Shown here: piece after piece, positions 24,611 to 32,464 of the stretch | Layout: the number at the start of each line of letters is the position of its first letter | Position numbering within the stretch: the stretch's first letter is position 1 | DNA from: an uncultured Candidatus Saccharibacteria bacterium | GTDB lineage: Bacteria; Patescibacteriota; Saccharimonadia; Saccharimonadales; Saccharimonadaceae | NCBI GenBank assembly: GCA_948868795.1 | Contig: CAQRDK010000004.1 | Coordinates: 1-64,000, forward strand | Direction of reading: 5' to 3' | Length of the DNA stretch: 64,000 nucleotides | Notes under the pieces: model-generated | Told to the model about the DNA's origin: nothing | Seen by the model: only the letters and a program-made list of their open reading frames with translations | The model's database searches: none | Program-made: the position numbers and the translations under genes

Positions 24611-24680
24611 TTCCGCTAACTTCCGCAGACTTCCGCTCATACATTCCACCCATTTCCGCTGTTTTCCACCTACTTCCGCT
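24611..24680 (+). repeat. Iteron-like cluster: seven TTCCGC/TTCCAC repeats at 10-bp pitch
   Basis: TTCCGC at 24611, 24621, 24631, 24654 and 24674, TTCCAC at 24644 and 24664. Spacings are 10, 10, 13, 10, 10, 10 bp, so nearly all copies face the same side of the helix. It stands alone in a 460-bp gene-free stretch just upstream of the operon with the replication-relaxation and TraG-like genes. It suits a replication or transfer origin, or a cooperative repressor operator. Confidence 0.65.
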
Positions 24681-24818
24681 CCCATGGGCAACCGCAAGAA
24701 GTTGTGCTATCCTAGCGGCGAGTCAAGGGTGAACATCTCAGGCGGGAAAGGAGGTGCCCCCTCGGTAGTCTTATCGCCGTCGCCCTTGCGATACACATTG
24801 AGAAAGGAGCCGCACACT

Positions 24819-25139
24819 ATGAGCTATCAAGCAAGCTACCCCGGCGAGGTCATCGACGCAGAGTATGTGGAGGTTCTCCCGGCGCAGCACGATGGAGGAA
24901 TGCACCTCCTATCCCGGCACAGCCGAACCACGATGACCAGAATCGTCGAAGAGGCGTCCACGCTGTCGGTCTATGACCGTTGCCGGGCGTCTCTGACCAA
25001 GGACGGGATGATCCATACTGCCATGCTTTCGGTTGCGGGGCAGCAACTCAGCGCCAGAGATCCGCAGGGCGCGATGTATTATCAGGGGTTCGTGAACGCT
25101 TATGCCGAGGGCGCACTGAACATGATCAGGAGGTGGTAA
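24819..25139 (+). CDS. Hypothetical protein, first gene of the mobilization operon
   Basis: 106 residues, unrecognised, no membrane segment. A short N-terminal block (GEVIDAEYVEVLPAQ) is followed by a helical region. The ATG has AAAGGAG at a suitable distance. A second strong ribosome-site-like sequence (AAAGGAGGTG, about 24747) has no ORF of note behind it. It begins a run of closely spaced rightward genes that continues to 33345, so a structural or regulatory role in mobilization is plausible but not shown. Confidence 0.6.
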   Translation: MSYQASYPGEVIDAEYVEVLPAQHDGGMHLLSRHSRTTMTRIVEEASTLSVYDRCRASLTKDGMIHTAMLSVAGQQLSARDPQGAMYYQGFVNAYAEGALNMIRRW

Positions 25140-25141
25140 GG

Positions 25142-25354
25142 GTGGATATTCTTGATGTTGTGCTGATAGTAGCAATTACAACCGTCGTCGTTGGCGGGAT
25201 TTTTTTGGCGCTATATGAGGTAGAGTTCAAGTATCTGGAACGTGAGAACCGTATGCTTTGGCGGCTGTTGTCCGACCAAGCCAAACTCCACAAGATGAGT
25301 CTGGATGCCTATATCGCCATGCTCCAGGCGTCAAGCCCGCACACTGGGAGATAG
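25142..25354 (+). CDS. Small membrane protein with short coiled coil
   Basis: 70 residues starting at GTG, two bases after the previous stop, with AGGAGG upstream. One N-terminal transmembrane segment (VVLIVAITTVVVGGIFLAL) is followed by a charged helix (EFKYLERENRMLWRLLSDQA). Small one-pass proteins of this form are common in conjugative operons, but no specific family can be named. Confidence 0.6.
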   Translation: MDILDVVLIVAITTVVVGGIFLALYEVEFKYLERENRMLWRLLSDQAKLHKMSLDAYIAMLQASSPHTGR

Positions 25355-25366
25355 CGCAGTTTGGGC

Positions 25367-25443
25367 GGTCAGAGGGCGAGAAAATGGTTATGCGGTATAA
25401 ACTACAACGGCGGTTATTGGCTACGCTTATTCGCCCTCTGACC
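25367..25443. repeat. 13-bp perfect inverted repeat in the mobilization operon
   Basis: GGTCAGAGGGCGA (25367-25379) and TCGCCCTCTGACC (25431-25443) enclose 51 bp in the 194-bp gap before the MT-A70 gene. It could form a large stem-loop in DNA or RNA, such as an oriT arm or a regulatory hairpin; there is no direct evidence for either. Confidence 0.55.
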
Positions 25444-25548
25444 CCTGTTAGAGCCTGTCTTTTCGGTCGAAAAACTTATTCCCCCTGTGCTTTTGTTTCG
25501 GGAAAAGTTTCGGTAAAGTGTCCACCAAAAGCAAGAAACAGGAGATTT

Positions 25549-26127
25549 ATGGACACCAATTCCAAGAAATACAAGACCATCCTCGCCGACCCGCCGTGGG
25601 ACATCAACCAGCGCGGAAATTATGGAGCCATCAAACATTACGACCTGATGCCGCTGGAGCGTATCAAGGCGATGCCGGTGGCGGATTTGTGCGAGGACAG
25701 CGCCCATCTGTATCTTTGGTGTCCGAACGGGCTGATACCACAGGCGCTGGAGGTCATCAAGGCGTGGGGGTTCACTTACCGTTCAGCAATTTACTGGATT
25801 AAGCCTCGGCTCGGTCTTGGTGTCTACATCCGTAACGCCAGCGAAACCTGCCTGTTTGCAACTCGCGGCAAAGCCCCGGTGAAGTTCCACGCACAGCCAA
25901 ATTGGATGTTCTGTCCGCAGCTTCGGCATTCGGAAAAGCCCGCTGAACAATACGCAATTATTGAGCGGTTGTCGGACGGTCCCTATCTTGAGCTGTTCGC
26001 CCGCCATCGACAGCCGGGATGGGACTGCTGGGGGAATGAGGTATCTTCCGACCAAGAAATCCCCGGCTACCCCGTCCCGACCTATTCTGACAAAGTAATC
26101 CGACCTGACAAACGGAAGGAGGTGTAA
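25549..26127 (+). CDS. MT-A70 family adenine methyltransferase
   Basis: 192 residues with the catalytic ILADPPWDI (DPPW) motif near the N-terminus and the family block HLYLWCPNGLIPQALEVIKA. WIKPRLGLGVYIRNASETCL and PYLELFARHRQPGWDCWGNE near the end are also typical. Bacterial and phage MT-A70 enzymes methylate adenine N6 in DNA. The ATG follows CAGGAGAT; an upstream in-frame ATG (25384) would add 55 unrelated residues, so I reject it. No partner endonuclease is near, so it may serve as self-modification or anti-restriction during transfer. Confidence 0.9.
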   Translation: MDTNSKKYKTILADPPWDINQRGNYGAIKHYDLMPLERIKAMPVADLCEDSAHLYLWCPNGLIPQALEVIKAWGFTYRSAIYWIKPRLGLGVYIRNASETCLFATRGKAPVKFHAQPNWMFCPQLRHSEKPAEQYAIIERLSDGPYLELFARHRQPGWDCWGNEVSSDQEIPGYPVPTYSDKVIRPDKRKEV

Positions 26128-26130
26128 TGC

Positions 26131-26328
26131 TTGGAACCGCCCAAGAAACTTATCACCCGAATCGTGGAAGCGTGCGCTCTGCTGGCGCTGAGTGCCTTCC
26201 TGCTTCGATTGGCAGTGGCCTATCTGTTGGAGATTTGGGTGTATCTACTCATCATTGTAGTTATCGCCGCTCTCGGAGTCATTGGCTGGCGCATCTACAA
26301 ATTCTATCGCTCCCAAGGAAAGTGGTAG
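26131..26328 (+). CDS. Small two-helix membrane protein
   Basis: 65 residues with two hydrophobic segments (ACALLALSAFLLRLAVAYLL and VYLLIIVVIAALGVIGW) and basic ends. It starts with TTG three bases after the MT-A70 stop, directed by AAGGAGGTG. Located just before the TraG-like ATPase, it may be a membrane partner of that motor; this is inference from position. Confidence 0.6.
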   Translation: MEPPKKLITRIVEACALLALSAFLLRLAVAYLLEIWVYLLIIVVIAALGVIGWRIYKFYRSQGKW

Positions 26329-26351
26329 AGTGGATAAAAAGGAGTGGGCTT

Positions 26352-28508
26352 ATGCGTAAGCATTGTATAGAAAACATCTGCTGGCTGGAGGTCAGCTGGC
26401 AACGACCTTTTAACATTGAGGACGTGTGGGAGGCTCTCACCCATCTCTCGGCGCTCAGCCCTCGCGGGGCGGTGATTTGGGAGTGCCGGGGCAAGAATGG
26501 GCGAGTGACGCACCTGCTGGGAGCCGACCGGACGTTTATCGGGAAAATCGTACAGGTGCTCCGCGCTCATGGGGACATCCAATTCCGCGAGGTCTACGGA
26601 AACAGCCGCACGTCTATCCGGTTGGCGCGTCAACTCAAAATCACCCGTCCGGTGTTGTCGCTTAACACCAATCTCGCGCAGTCAGTGATCCGGGCGGGGC
26701 TGGCGGCAATGACCGAGGACAAGCGTGGCACGGAAACTATCCTACAGGTGGTGTTGGGGAGGGGCTTCGCCCCCTCTCCGGTATCTGCCGAACTCCCCGA
26801 TCCACACGCTACTTGGTTGGAGGTTATCTTCGGCTCGGTCAGCAAGGCGACCGCAGAAACCCGCAAAACTGTGCGGGAGAAAGCCGAGCAACACGGGTTC
26901 GAGGCGGCAATCCGCATCGGTGTATCGGACGAGAGGGCCGCCGCCCGCTTCCGCAATCTCATCTCTGCCCTTAAAGTCCTGGAATCCGCTGGGGTGCGCA
27001 TCTATGATGAAGCAGACGATCCAGAGAAAATCAACAGCTCCCATGTGCCGTGGCATTTTCCGCTGCGGTTGTCGGCAAAGGAGCTCGCCAGCTTCCTGTT
27101 GCTCCCGGCTGGGGAGGAAGAGTTGCCCGGAACGCCGGGACTACATCCGAGGCTTTTGCTTGCGTCCGTGTGGTATCGGGAGCCAAACATCCCTCAAAAC
27201 GACCGCAGTTTTGCGGTAAGTATGGACATGGTTCCAAAGAAACTCAGTATCTCGCCAGGGGATAGCCGGGAGCACACGATTATCACTGGTCCTACTGGCA
27301 GTGGCAAGTCTACCGCCATGTTACACCTGATTCTCGCAGACATCAAGGCTGGGCGCAGCGTCCTAGTCCTTGACCCAAAACAAGATTTGGTAACGGACAT
27401 CCTTGCCCGTATCCCGGAAGAACGTGCCGATGATGTGGTAGTGATCGACCCGTCCAGTGATGCTCCGGTGGGGTTCAACCCGCTGGCGTTTCCGAACTAC
27501 CAGAACAAAGCCCTGATTGCCGATGCGGTGCTCTCTGTGCTTAAAGAGTTGTGGAGTGATAGCTGGGGTGTGCGCATACAGGATTGCCTTTCCGCCGCAC
27601 TGCTAACGCTGGTGGAGGTAGACGGGGCCTCGCTGCTCTGGTTACAGCCGCTGCTCACCGATAAGAACTTCCGCCGGAAAATCACTTGCAGCGTGAAGGA
27701 CAAGGTGGCGCTCCAGCCATTCTGGGCGCAGTTCGAGGCGCTGTCAGACTTACAGCGGCGGCAGCAGATTGAGCCGGTATTAAACAAGCTGCGCCAGTTC
27801 ACGCTCCGTCCGGGGCTGAGGAATGTCCTCGGACAAGCCCAGCCGAAGTTTTCTCTGACGGATTTGTTCTGCAAAAGAAAGATCGTGCTGGTGCCGCTGA
27901 ACCGAGGTGTGGTTGGCGGAGAGAGCGCCCGACTGCTGGGGAGTCTGATTGTCGGTTTGACCTGGGTGCTGGCGCTGTCCAGAGCGAGCATCCCAGCGGA
28001 GCGGAGACACATCGTCAGTGTTTTTATAGATGAGCTCCAAGATTACCTCAGCCTCCCCACGGATTTGTCCGATGCATTGGCACAGGCGCGGGGGCTGGGT
28101 GTCGGGATGACGCTGGCACACCAATACCGCGACCAGTTGCCACCAGAAATCCGTGCGGGGGTAGATGCTAACTGTCGCAACAAGATAGTATTCGGGTTGA
28201 ACAGTAAGGACGCAAAGGATATGGCGGCGATGGCTCCGGAACTCACTGCCGAGGATTTTATGACGCTGCCCCGATACCAGATTTATACATCGTTCCAAGC
28301 TGGAGGGCGCAGCACCGGCTGGGTGATGGGGCGGACTTTGCCGCCACCGCCACCTCTCCGCGCCCCGGCGGAGCTCTACGCCCGGAGCATGAGAACTTAC
28401 GGCACACCAGCCGGAGAAACCGAGGAAAACTACCTCAAAACCATTATTAACCACAGCGCCCTAGGCGGTGATGCCGGGGAAACGCCTATCGGAAGGAGGA
28501 AACGCTAA
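26352..28508 (+). CDS. VirD4/TraG-like DNA-pump ATPase (HerA/DUF87-like)
   Basis: 718 residues. The C-terminal half is a RecA-like motor: Walker A GPTGSGKSTAM, then VLVLDPKQD, and Walker B VSVFIDELQDYL. The ALAQARGLGVGMTLAHQYRDQLP block is typical of conjugative coupling ATPases and HerA-type proteins. The N-terminal half is a helical domain without the usual TraD transmembrane pair, so membrane contact may come from the small neighbouring proteins. It would pump element DNA through a secretion channel that is not encoded here. Its TAA overlaps the next ATG (TAATG). Confidence 0.85.
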   Translation: MRKHCIENICWLEVSWQRPFNIEDVWEALTHLSALSPRGAVIWECRGKNGRVTHLLGADRTFIGKIVQVLRAHGDIQFREVYGNSRTSIRLARQLKITRPVLSLNTNLAQSVIRAGLAAMTEDKRGTETILQVVLGRGFAPSPVSAELPDPHATWLEVIFGSVSKATAETRKTVREKAEQHGFEAAIRIGVSDERAAARFRNLISALKVLESAGVRIYDEADDPEKINSSHVPWHFPLRLSAKELASFLLLPAGEEELPGTPGLHPRLLLASVWYREPNIPQNDRSFAVSMDMVPKKLSISPGDSREHTIITGPTGSGKSTAMLHLILADIKAGRSVLVLDPKQDLVTDILARIPEERADDVVVIDPSSDAPVGFNPLAFPNYQNKALIADAVLSVLKELWSDSWGVRIQDCLSAALLTLVEVDGASLLWLQPLLTDKNFRRKITCSVKDKVALQPFWAQFEALSDLQRRQQIEPVLNKLRQFTLRPGLRNVLGQAQPKFSLTDLFCKRKIVLVPLNRGVVGGESARLLGSLIVGLTWVLALSRASIPAERRHIVSVFIDELQDYLSLPTDLSDALAQARGLGVGMTLAHQYRDQLPPEIRAGVDANCRNKIVFGLNSKDAKDMAAMAPELTAEDFMTLPRYQIYTSFQAGGRSTGWVMGRTLPPPPPLRAPAELYARSMRTYGTPAGETEENYLKTIINHSALGGDAGETPIGRRKR

Positions 28509-29461
28509 TGTCAAACCGCACGACACCTCAAGAGGGTGAAGAAAGCTGGGAAAGCCGCACCGCACCGGACTTTTCCAAGTTTATGGTTCACGACTCTTTT
28601 ACCAATTCCATTTCTTCTCCAGCTATCGCCGGGGAGGAGCGCCGCCGCCTCACCCACCAGCAGCTGGTGGAAACCGCCGCCGCACTCAGTGAGAGGGACA
28701 GAGACATTCTCACCGCTGTCCAACGCTACCGCTACCTCCTGACTGGGCAAATCCAGCGGTTGTATTTCTACACTGCCGCCACGCCGACTGCCGCGCATCG
28801 TGCCGCCGCCCGTGCTCTGAAGCGGCTCCGGGGGTTGGGGCTGGTCGACCATCTCGCCCGCCGCATCGGTGGGGTGCGGGCTGGTTCCGGCGGGTTGGTC
28901 TGGCATCTGACCCACGCCGGGGAGCGGCTGCTCCGTCTCCACGAACAGACCACCAGCCCGGCGAGGCGGTTCTTCGAGCCGAGCCCCTACTTTCTCGCGC
29001 ACTCGCTGGCAGTGGCGGAAGTGGCTGTCCATCTGACGGAAATCTGTCGAGAGCAGCACGGCATGAAACTGACTGCCCTCCAGCCGGAGCCGGAGTGCTG
29101 GCGCACCTACAGCGAATATGGTTCCATGCTGTCGCTCAAACCCGACCTCTTTGCGATTACGATGTCCGGGCAGTATGAGGACAGATGGTTCATTGAGGTA
29201 GACCTCGCTACCGAGTCGCCCTCTAAGGTGGTGGATAAGTGTGAACGCTACCACAAGTATTACCGCAGTGGGTTGGAACAGCAGGAGGCGGGCGTGTTCC
29301 CGCTCACGGTCTGGATCGTGCCGACTGTGGAGCGGAAAGAGAAATTGATTAAGCATATCAGAGAAGCCTTTGACAAGCAACCTCGGCTGTTTACGGTCAT
29401 CACGAAGGACGAACTGTGGGCGCTGGTCTGTCAGGGCGGCGAAGGAGGGACGTTATGCTAG
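28508..29461 (+). CDS. Replication-relaxation family protein
   Basis: 317 residues. The winged-helix part ILTAVQRYRYLLTGQIQRLY followed by AAARALKRLRGLGLVDHLAR is the signature of the replication-relaxation (PF13814-type) family of plasmids and integrative elements. The C-terminal part contains a KPDLFAITMSG...WFIEVDLATESP block resembling a nuclease-like fold with conserved D and E residues. The family is linked to plasmid replication or relaxation, but its exact reaction is unsettled. Together with the iteron cluster 3.8 kb upstream it suggests the excised circle can replicate. Confidence 0.8.
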   Translation: MSNRTTPQEGEESWESRTAPDFSKFMVHDSFTNSISSPAIAGEERRRLTHQQLVETAAALSERDRDILTAVQRYRYLLTGQIQRLYFYTAATPTAAHRAAARALKRLRGLGLVDHLARRIGGVRAGSGGLVWHLTHAGERLLRLHEQTTSPARRFFEPSPYFLAHSLAVAEVAVHLTEICREQHGMKLTALQPEPECWRTYSEYGSMLSLKPDLFAITMSGQYEDRWFIEVDLATESPSKVVDKCERYHKYYRSGLEQQEAGVFPLTVWIVPTVERKEKLIKHIREAFDKQPRLFTVITKDELWALVCQGGEGGTLC

Positions 29462-30456
29462 AGAAAATCACGATTCCGATTGACACTATTTTGGCTGGGG
29501 ATAGCCGCGCTGTTCTCCAGACCTTGCCAGACGACAGCATCCATTGCTGCGTAACATCGCCGCCTTACTACGCTCTGCGAGACTATGAAGCGGAGGGACA
29601 GATTGGGCGCGAAGCTACACCGGAGGAGTATATAGAACGGTTGGTCGAAGTATTCCACGAAGTGAAGCGGGTGCTCCGTTCGGACGGCACCTTCTGGCTG
29701 AACATTGCCGACACCTACTGTAAGCGACCCCAGCAGGGCGTGAAGCGGAAGGACATGCTGGGTATCCCGTGGCGGCTGGCCTTGGCGCTTCGGAGCGATG
29801 GCTGGTATCTGCGCAGCAACATCATTTGGGAGAAGGGCAACGCCATGCCAGAGAGCGTCACCGACCGCTGTAGCCGAAGTTATGAACACATTTTCCAACT
29901 GAGCAAATCCAAGAACTATTATTTTGACCGCGCCGCTATTGCCGAACCAATCGCGCCCTCGACACTGGTCAGGATGCGCAGTGGACGCAGCGGCAGCAAT
30001 AAATATGCTGAACGGGTGCCGGGGCAGACCTTACAGGCTATCAATCGCCCTCGTGAGGCTGGTGTTTCTGAGGAAGAACTGCCGACCCACCGCAACAAGC
30101 GGGATGTCTGGCACATCAATACTACGTCATACTCTGGCGCACACTTTGCGACCTTCCCGCCGCAGCTGGCAGAAACTTGTATTCTGGCGGGCTGTCCGGT
30201 TGGAGGGGTGGTGCTCGACCCGTTCTTCGGCAGCGGCACCACTGGTCTCGCCGCCAAACGGAACGGCAGACACTATATTGGCGTGGAAATCAACCTGGCA
30301 TTTTGTAGACTGGCGGAGGAGCGGATAGCCGCTGAAGCGCGTAGAAAGCCGAACGAGGCGCGGCAGGAAGATTCCGCTAAAGCATCTGCCTCCGCAGATA
30401 AAGCGGCCAAAAACGCCTCAGAATCGCTAGAAAAGGCAAAAAAGGAGGAGGCGTGA
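29455..30456 (+). CDS. Site-specific DNA methyltransferase (N4-cytosine/N6-adenine, beta class)
   Basis: 333 residues. Motif IV (TSPPYYALRDY) precedes motif I (VVLDPFFGSGTTG), the beta-class order. SPPY-type motifs occur in both N4-C and N6-A enzymes. A central variable region (about residues 110-215) would be the target recognition domain. A 45-residue Ala/Lys/Glu-rich helical tail follows. The ATG overlaps the previous gene by 7 nt. No restriction endonuclease is adjacent, so it is a solitary methylase; with the MT-A70 gene the element carries two. Confidence 0.9.
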   Translation: MLEKITIPIDTILAGDSRAVLQTLPDDSIHCCVTSPPYYALRDYEAEGQIGREATPEEYIERLVEVFHEVKRVLRSDGTFWLNIADTYCKRPQQGVKRKDMLGIPWRLALALRSDGWYLRSNIIWEKGNAMPESVTDRCSRSYEHIFQLSKSKNYYFDRAAIAEPIAPSTLVRMRSGRSGSNKYAERVPGQTLQAINRPREAGVSEEELPTHRNKRDVWHINTTSYSGAHFATFPPQLAETCILAGCPVGGVVLDPFFGSGTTGLAAKRNGRHYIGVEINLAFCRLAEERIAAEARRKPNEARQEDSAKASASADKAAKNASESLEKAKKEEA

Positions 30457-30653
30457 TGGAGAAAAGAAAGCGAGGGCGACCGATGGCATCCCATGACGTG
30501 AAAGTTACGCCGGAGTTCCGGGAAAATCCTGATGTCGAAAAGCTGGCGCGGGCGCTGATCGCTGTGGCGATGAGCATCGCGCAGAAAAAAGAAGCAGAGG
30601 AAAAGACCACACAGAAATCTCATGACGAGGGAAAGGGGGACGATATGACCTGA
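30456..30653 (+). CDS. Small charged protein
   Basis: 65 residues, overlapping the methyltransferase stop (TGATG) behind AAAGGAGGAG. The start KRKRGRPMASHDVKV contains an AT-hook-like GRP core flanked by basic residues, so DNA binding is possible. The rest is a Lys/Glu-rich helix. No family recognised. The 179 bp that follow hold ribosome-site-like AAAGGAGG sequences but no convincing ORF. Confidence 0.5.
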   Translation: MEKRKRGRPMASHDVKVTPEFRENPDVEKLARALIAVAMSIAQKKEAEEKTTQKSHDEGKGDDMT

Positions 30654-30832
30654 TAGCACCGCCCATCCGTGGGCATGAAATCCCCCAAAGTGTCACCGAG
30701 AGCGGCGGTCATCTGTATCGCCAACGGATAGTTTGCCGCTCCAGGACACAAAAATAACGAGAAAGGAGGTCAATTCGCCAAAATAGGCAAATAATCTGGC
30801 GGCACGGTGCGTGTTCCAATGGAGGCGCATCC

Positions 30833-31828
30833 GTGGATGCCCTCTATAAAACACATCGTGCGGAAAGGAGGGCAAAACAGTTGTTTACCAATCATTTTGG
30901 CATAGAAATCGAGTTCACAGGCATTACCCGCTGCCAAGCGGCAAAGGCCGCCGCGAAATATCTGGGCGGCACCATTTCCAAACTTGGCGACTACTACGAT
31001 ACCTATCAAATCACGGCGCGGGACGGACGGGTCTGGAAGTTCATGTATGATGGCAGTCTCACCTGTCAGCATCGGAGCGAAGGCTGCATTGTCGACGCAT
31101 CCAGAAAGTATAGCGTGGAATTGGTCAGTCCGGTGCTGCTTTACCGGGAGGACATCGACACGCTACAGGGTCTGGTGCGGAGACTCCGCAAGGCCGGTGG
31201 GTTCGCTAACCCATCCTGCGGCATCCACATCCATCTGGACGGCTCCAACCATACGCCTCGGAGCATCCGCAACTTTGTGAACATTATTGCCAGTCATAAC
31301 GATCTGTTCTACAAGGCTCTACAGATTGAACCGGAGCGGATGCGCTACTGTAAGAAAATGGACACCTGGCTGGTTCACCGGCTGAATCAGGCGAAGCCCA
31401 AAACCTTTGCCGGTATTGAGAACATCTGGTATGAGGGCTATCGGGAAAACCGTAACCAGCACTACCACAACAGCCGTTACCATTTTCTCAATCTCCACAG
31501 TTTCTTCCACGGGCATCACACGGTGGAACTCAGGGGGTTCAATGGCACACTTCACGCCGGAAAAATCCGCGCTTATGTCGTGTTAGCTCTGGCGCTGAAT
31601 CATCAGGCTCTGACGCAGAAAAGTGCTAGCTACCGGAAAGTCCAGGAGGAAAATGAACGGTTCGCTATGAGGACTTATCTCAATCGGATCGGGTTTATTG
31701 GCGATGAGTTCAAAAGTTGCCGGGAGCATCTTTACCAGCATTTGTCTGGAAATGCCGCTTGGCGTTACGGTTCCCGCGAGAATGTGCGCAGCCACATCAG
31801 AAATGGAGGAGAAGAACATGAAACCTAA
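30833..31828 (+). CDS. Amidoligase (Amidoligase_2, GCS-like ATP-dependent ligase)
   Basis: 331 residues. Conserved blocks of the amidoligase family appear in order: FGIEIEFTG, MYDGSL, YSVELVSPVLL, CGIHIHLD, and HTVELRGFNGTLHAGKI. The Glu, Asp and His residues in them are the expected metal and ATP ligands of the glutamine-synthetase/GCS-like fold. Such enzymes form amide bonds on small molecules or proteins. The GTG at 30833 follows GGAGG; a TTG at 30881 behind AAAGGAGGG is an alternative start (315 aa). The next gene is a gamma-glutamylcyclotransferase, a known genomic partner. Confidence 0.85.
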   Translation: MDALYKTHRAERRAKQLFTNHFGIEIEFTGITRCQAAKAAAKYLGGTISKLGDYYDTYQITARDGRVWKFMYDGSLTCQHRSEGCIVDASRKYSVELVSPVLLYREDIDTLQGLVRRLRKAGGFANPSCGIHIHLDGSNHTPRSIRNFVNIIASHNDLFYKALQIEPERMRYCKKMDTWLVHRLNQAKPKTFAGIENIWYEGYRENRNQHYHNSRYHFLNLHSFFHGHHTVELRGFNGTLHAGKIRAYVVLALALNHQALTQKSASYRKVQEENERFAMRTYLNRIGFIGDEFKSCREHLYQHLSGNAAWRYGSRENVRSHIRNGGEEHET

Positions 31829-32273
31829 AAGCAAGTTCTACATCGCCTACGGCTCCAACCTCAATCTGGAGCAGATGGCGCACCGCTGTCCGACAGCGGA
31901 AGTGGTGGGAGCGGCTACTTTGCGCGGCTGGCGGCTGTGGTTCCGGGGCGGGAATGGCGGAGCCGTGGCGACAGTGGAACGGGAGCGGGGCTGCGAGGTG
32001 CCGGTGCTGGTCTGGCGGATTCAGCCCCAGGATGAGCGGGCGCTTGACCGTTACGAAGGATGGCCCCACCTCTACCGCAAGGAAACGCTGCGGATCACCG
32101 TGAACGGTAGGCGGGTCTACGCCATGATTTACATCATGAACGAAAAGGGCCACCCCTACGGCGCACCCTCTCTGGGATACCTCAACACCATCCGCGAGGG
32201 ATATGAGGGCGCGGGGTTCGACAGCAGCATTCTGGCGAAAGCCGTGAGAGGCTCAAAGGAGGCGGCAGAATGA
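31818..32273 (+). CDS. Gamma-glutamylcyclotransferase-like (AIG2/GGCT) protein
   Basis: 151 residues with the GGCT start FYIAYGSNLNLEQM, which forms the substrate-binding loop, and a probable catalytic Glu in LDRYEGWPHLYR. These enzymes cleave gamma-glutamyl amides with release of 5-oxoproline. Overlapping the amidoligase by 11 nt with its own GGAGGAG site, it may remove or trim the bond the amidoligase makes. Specific substrate unknown. Confidence 0.88.
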   Translation: MKPKSKFYIAYGSNLNLEQMAHRCPTAEVVGAATLRGWRLWFRGGNGGAVATVERERGCEVPVLVWRIQPQDERALDRYEGWPHLYRKETLRITVNGRRVYAMIYIMNEKGHPYGAPSLGYLNTIREGYEGAGFDSSILAKAVRGSKEAAE

Positions 32274-32464
32274 ACAAAACTGTGAGAGAGCAGATTTTGG
32301 TCATCCGCGACTCTGGCGAGACGAATATGCTCGACACCCGCACAGTCCAGGTGATTGCCAACCGCATGGGATTCTGCGAGTTGGTGATTTATCTGGAGGA
32401 GCATCGGCGGGGATATGTGAACTTTATCCTCACCGGAGACGCTGGAGAGGAGGGAGCGGAATGA
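32270..32464 (+). CDS. DUF5049 family small protein
   Basis: 64 residues (VREQILVIRDSGETNMLDTR, then ELVIYLEEHRRGYVNFILTG). This matches the DUF5049 pattern common beside amidoligases in Firmicutes mobile elements. It overlaps both neighbours by ATGA junctions, so it is translated in a chain with GGCT and the following gene. Function unknown. Confidence 0.75.
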   Translation: MNKTVREQILVIRDSGETNMLDTRTVQVIANRMGFCELVIYLEEHRRGYVNFILTGDAGEEGAE

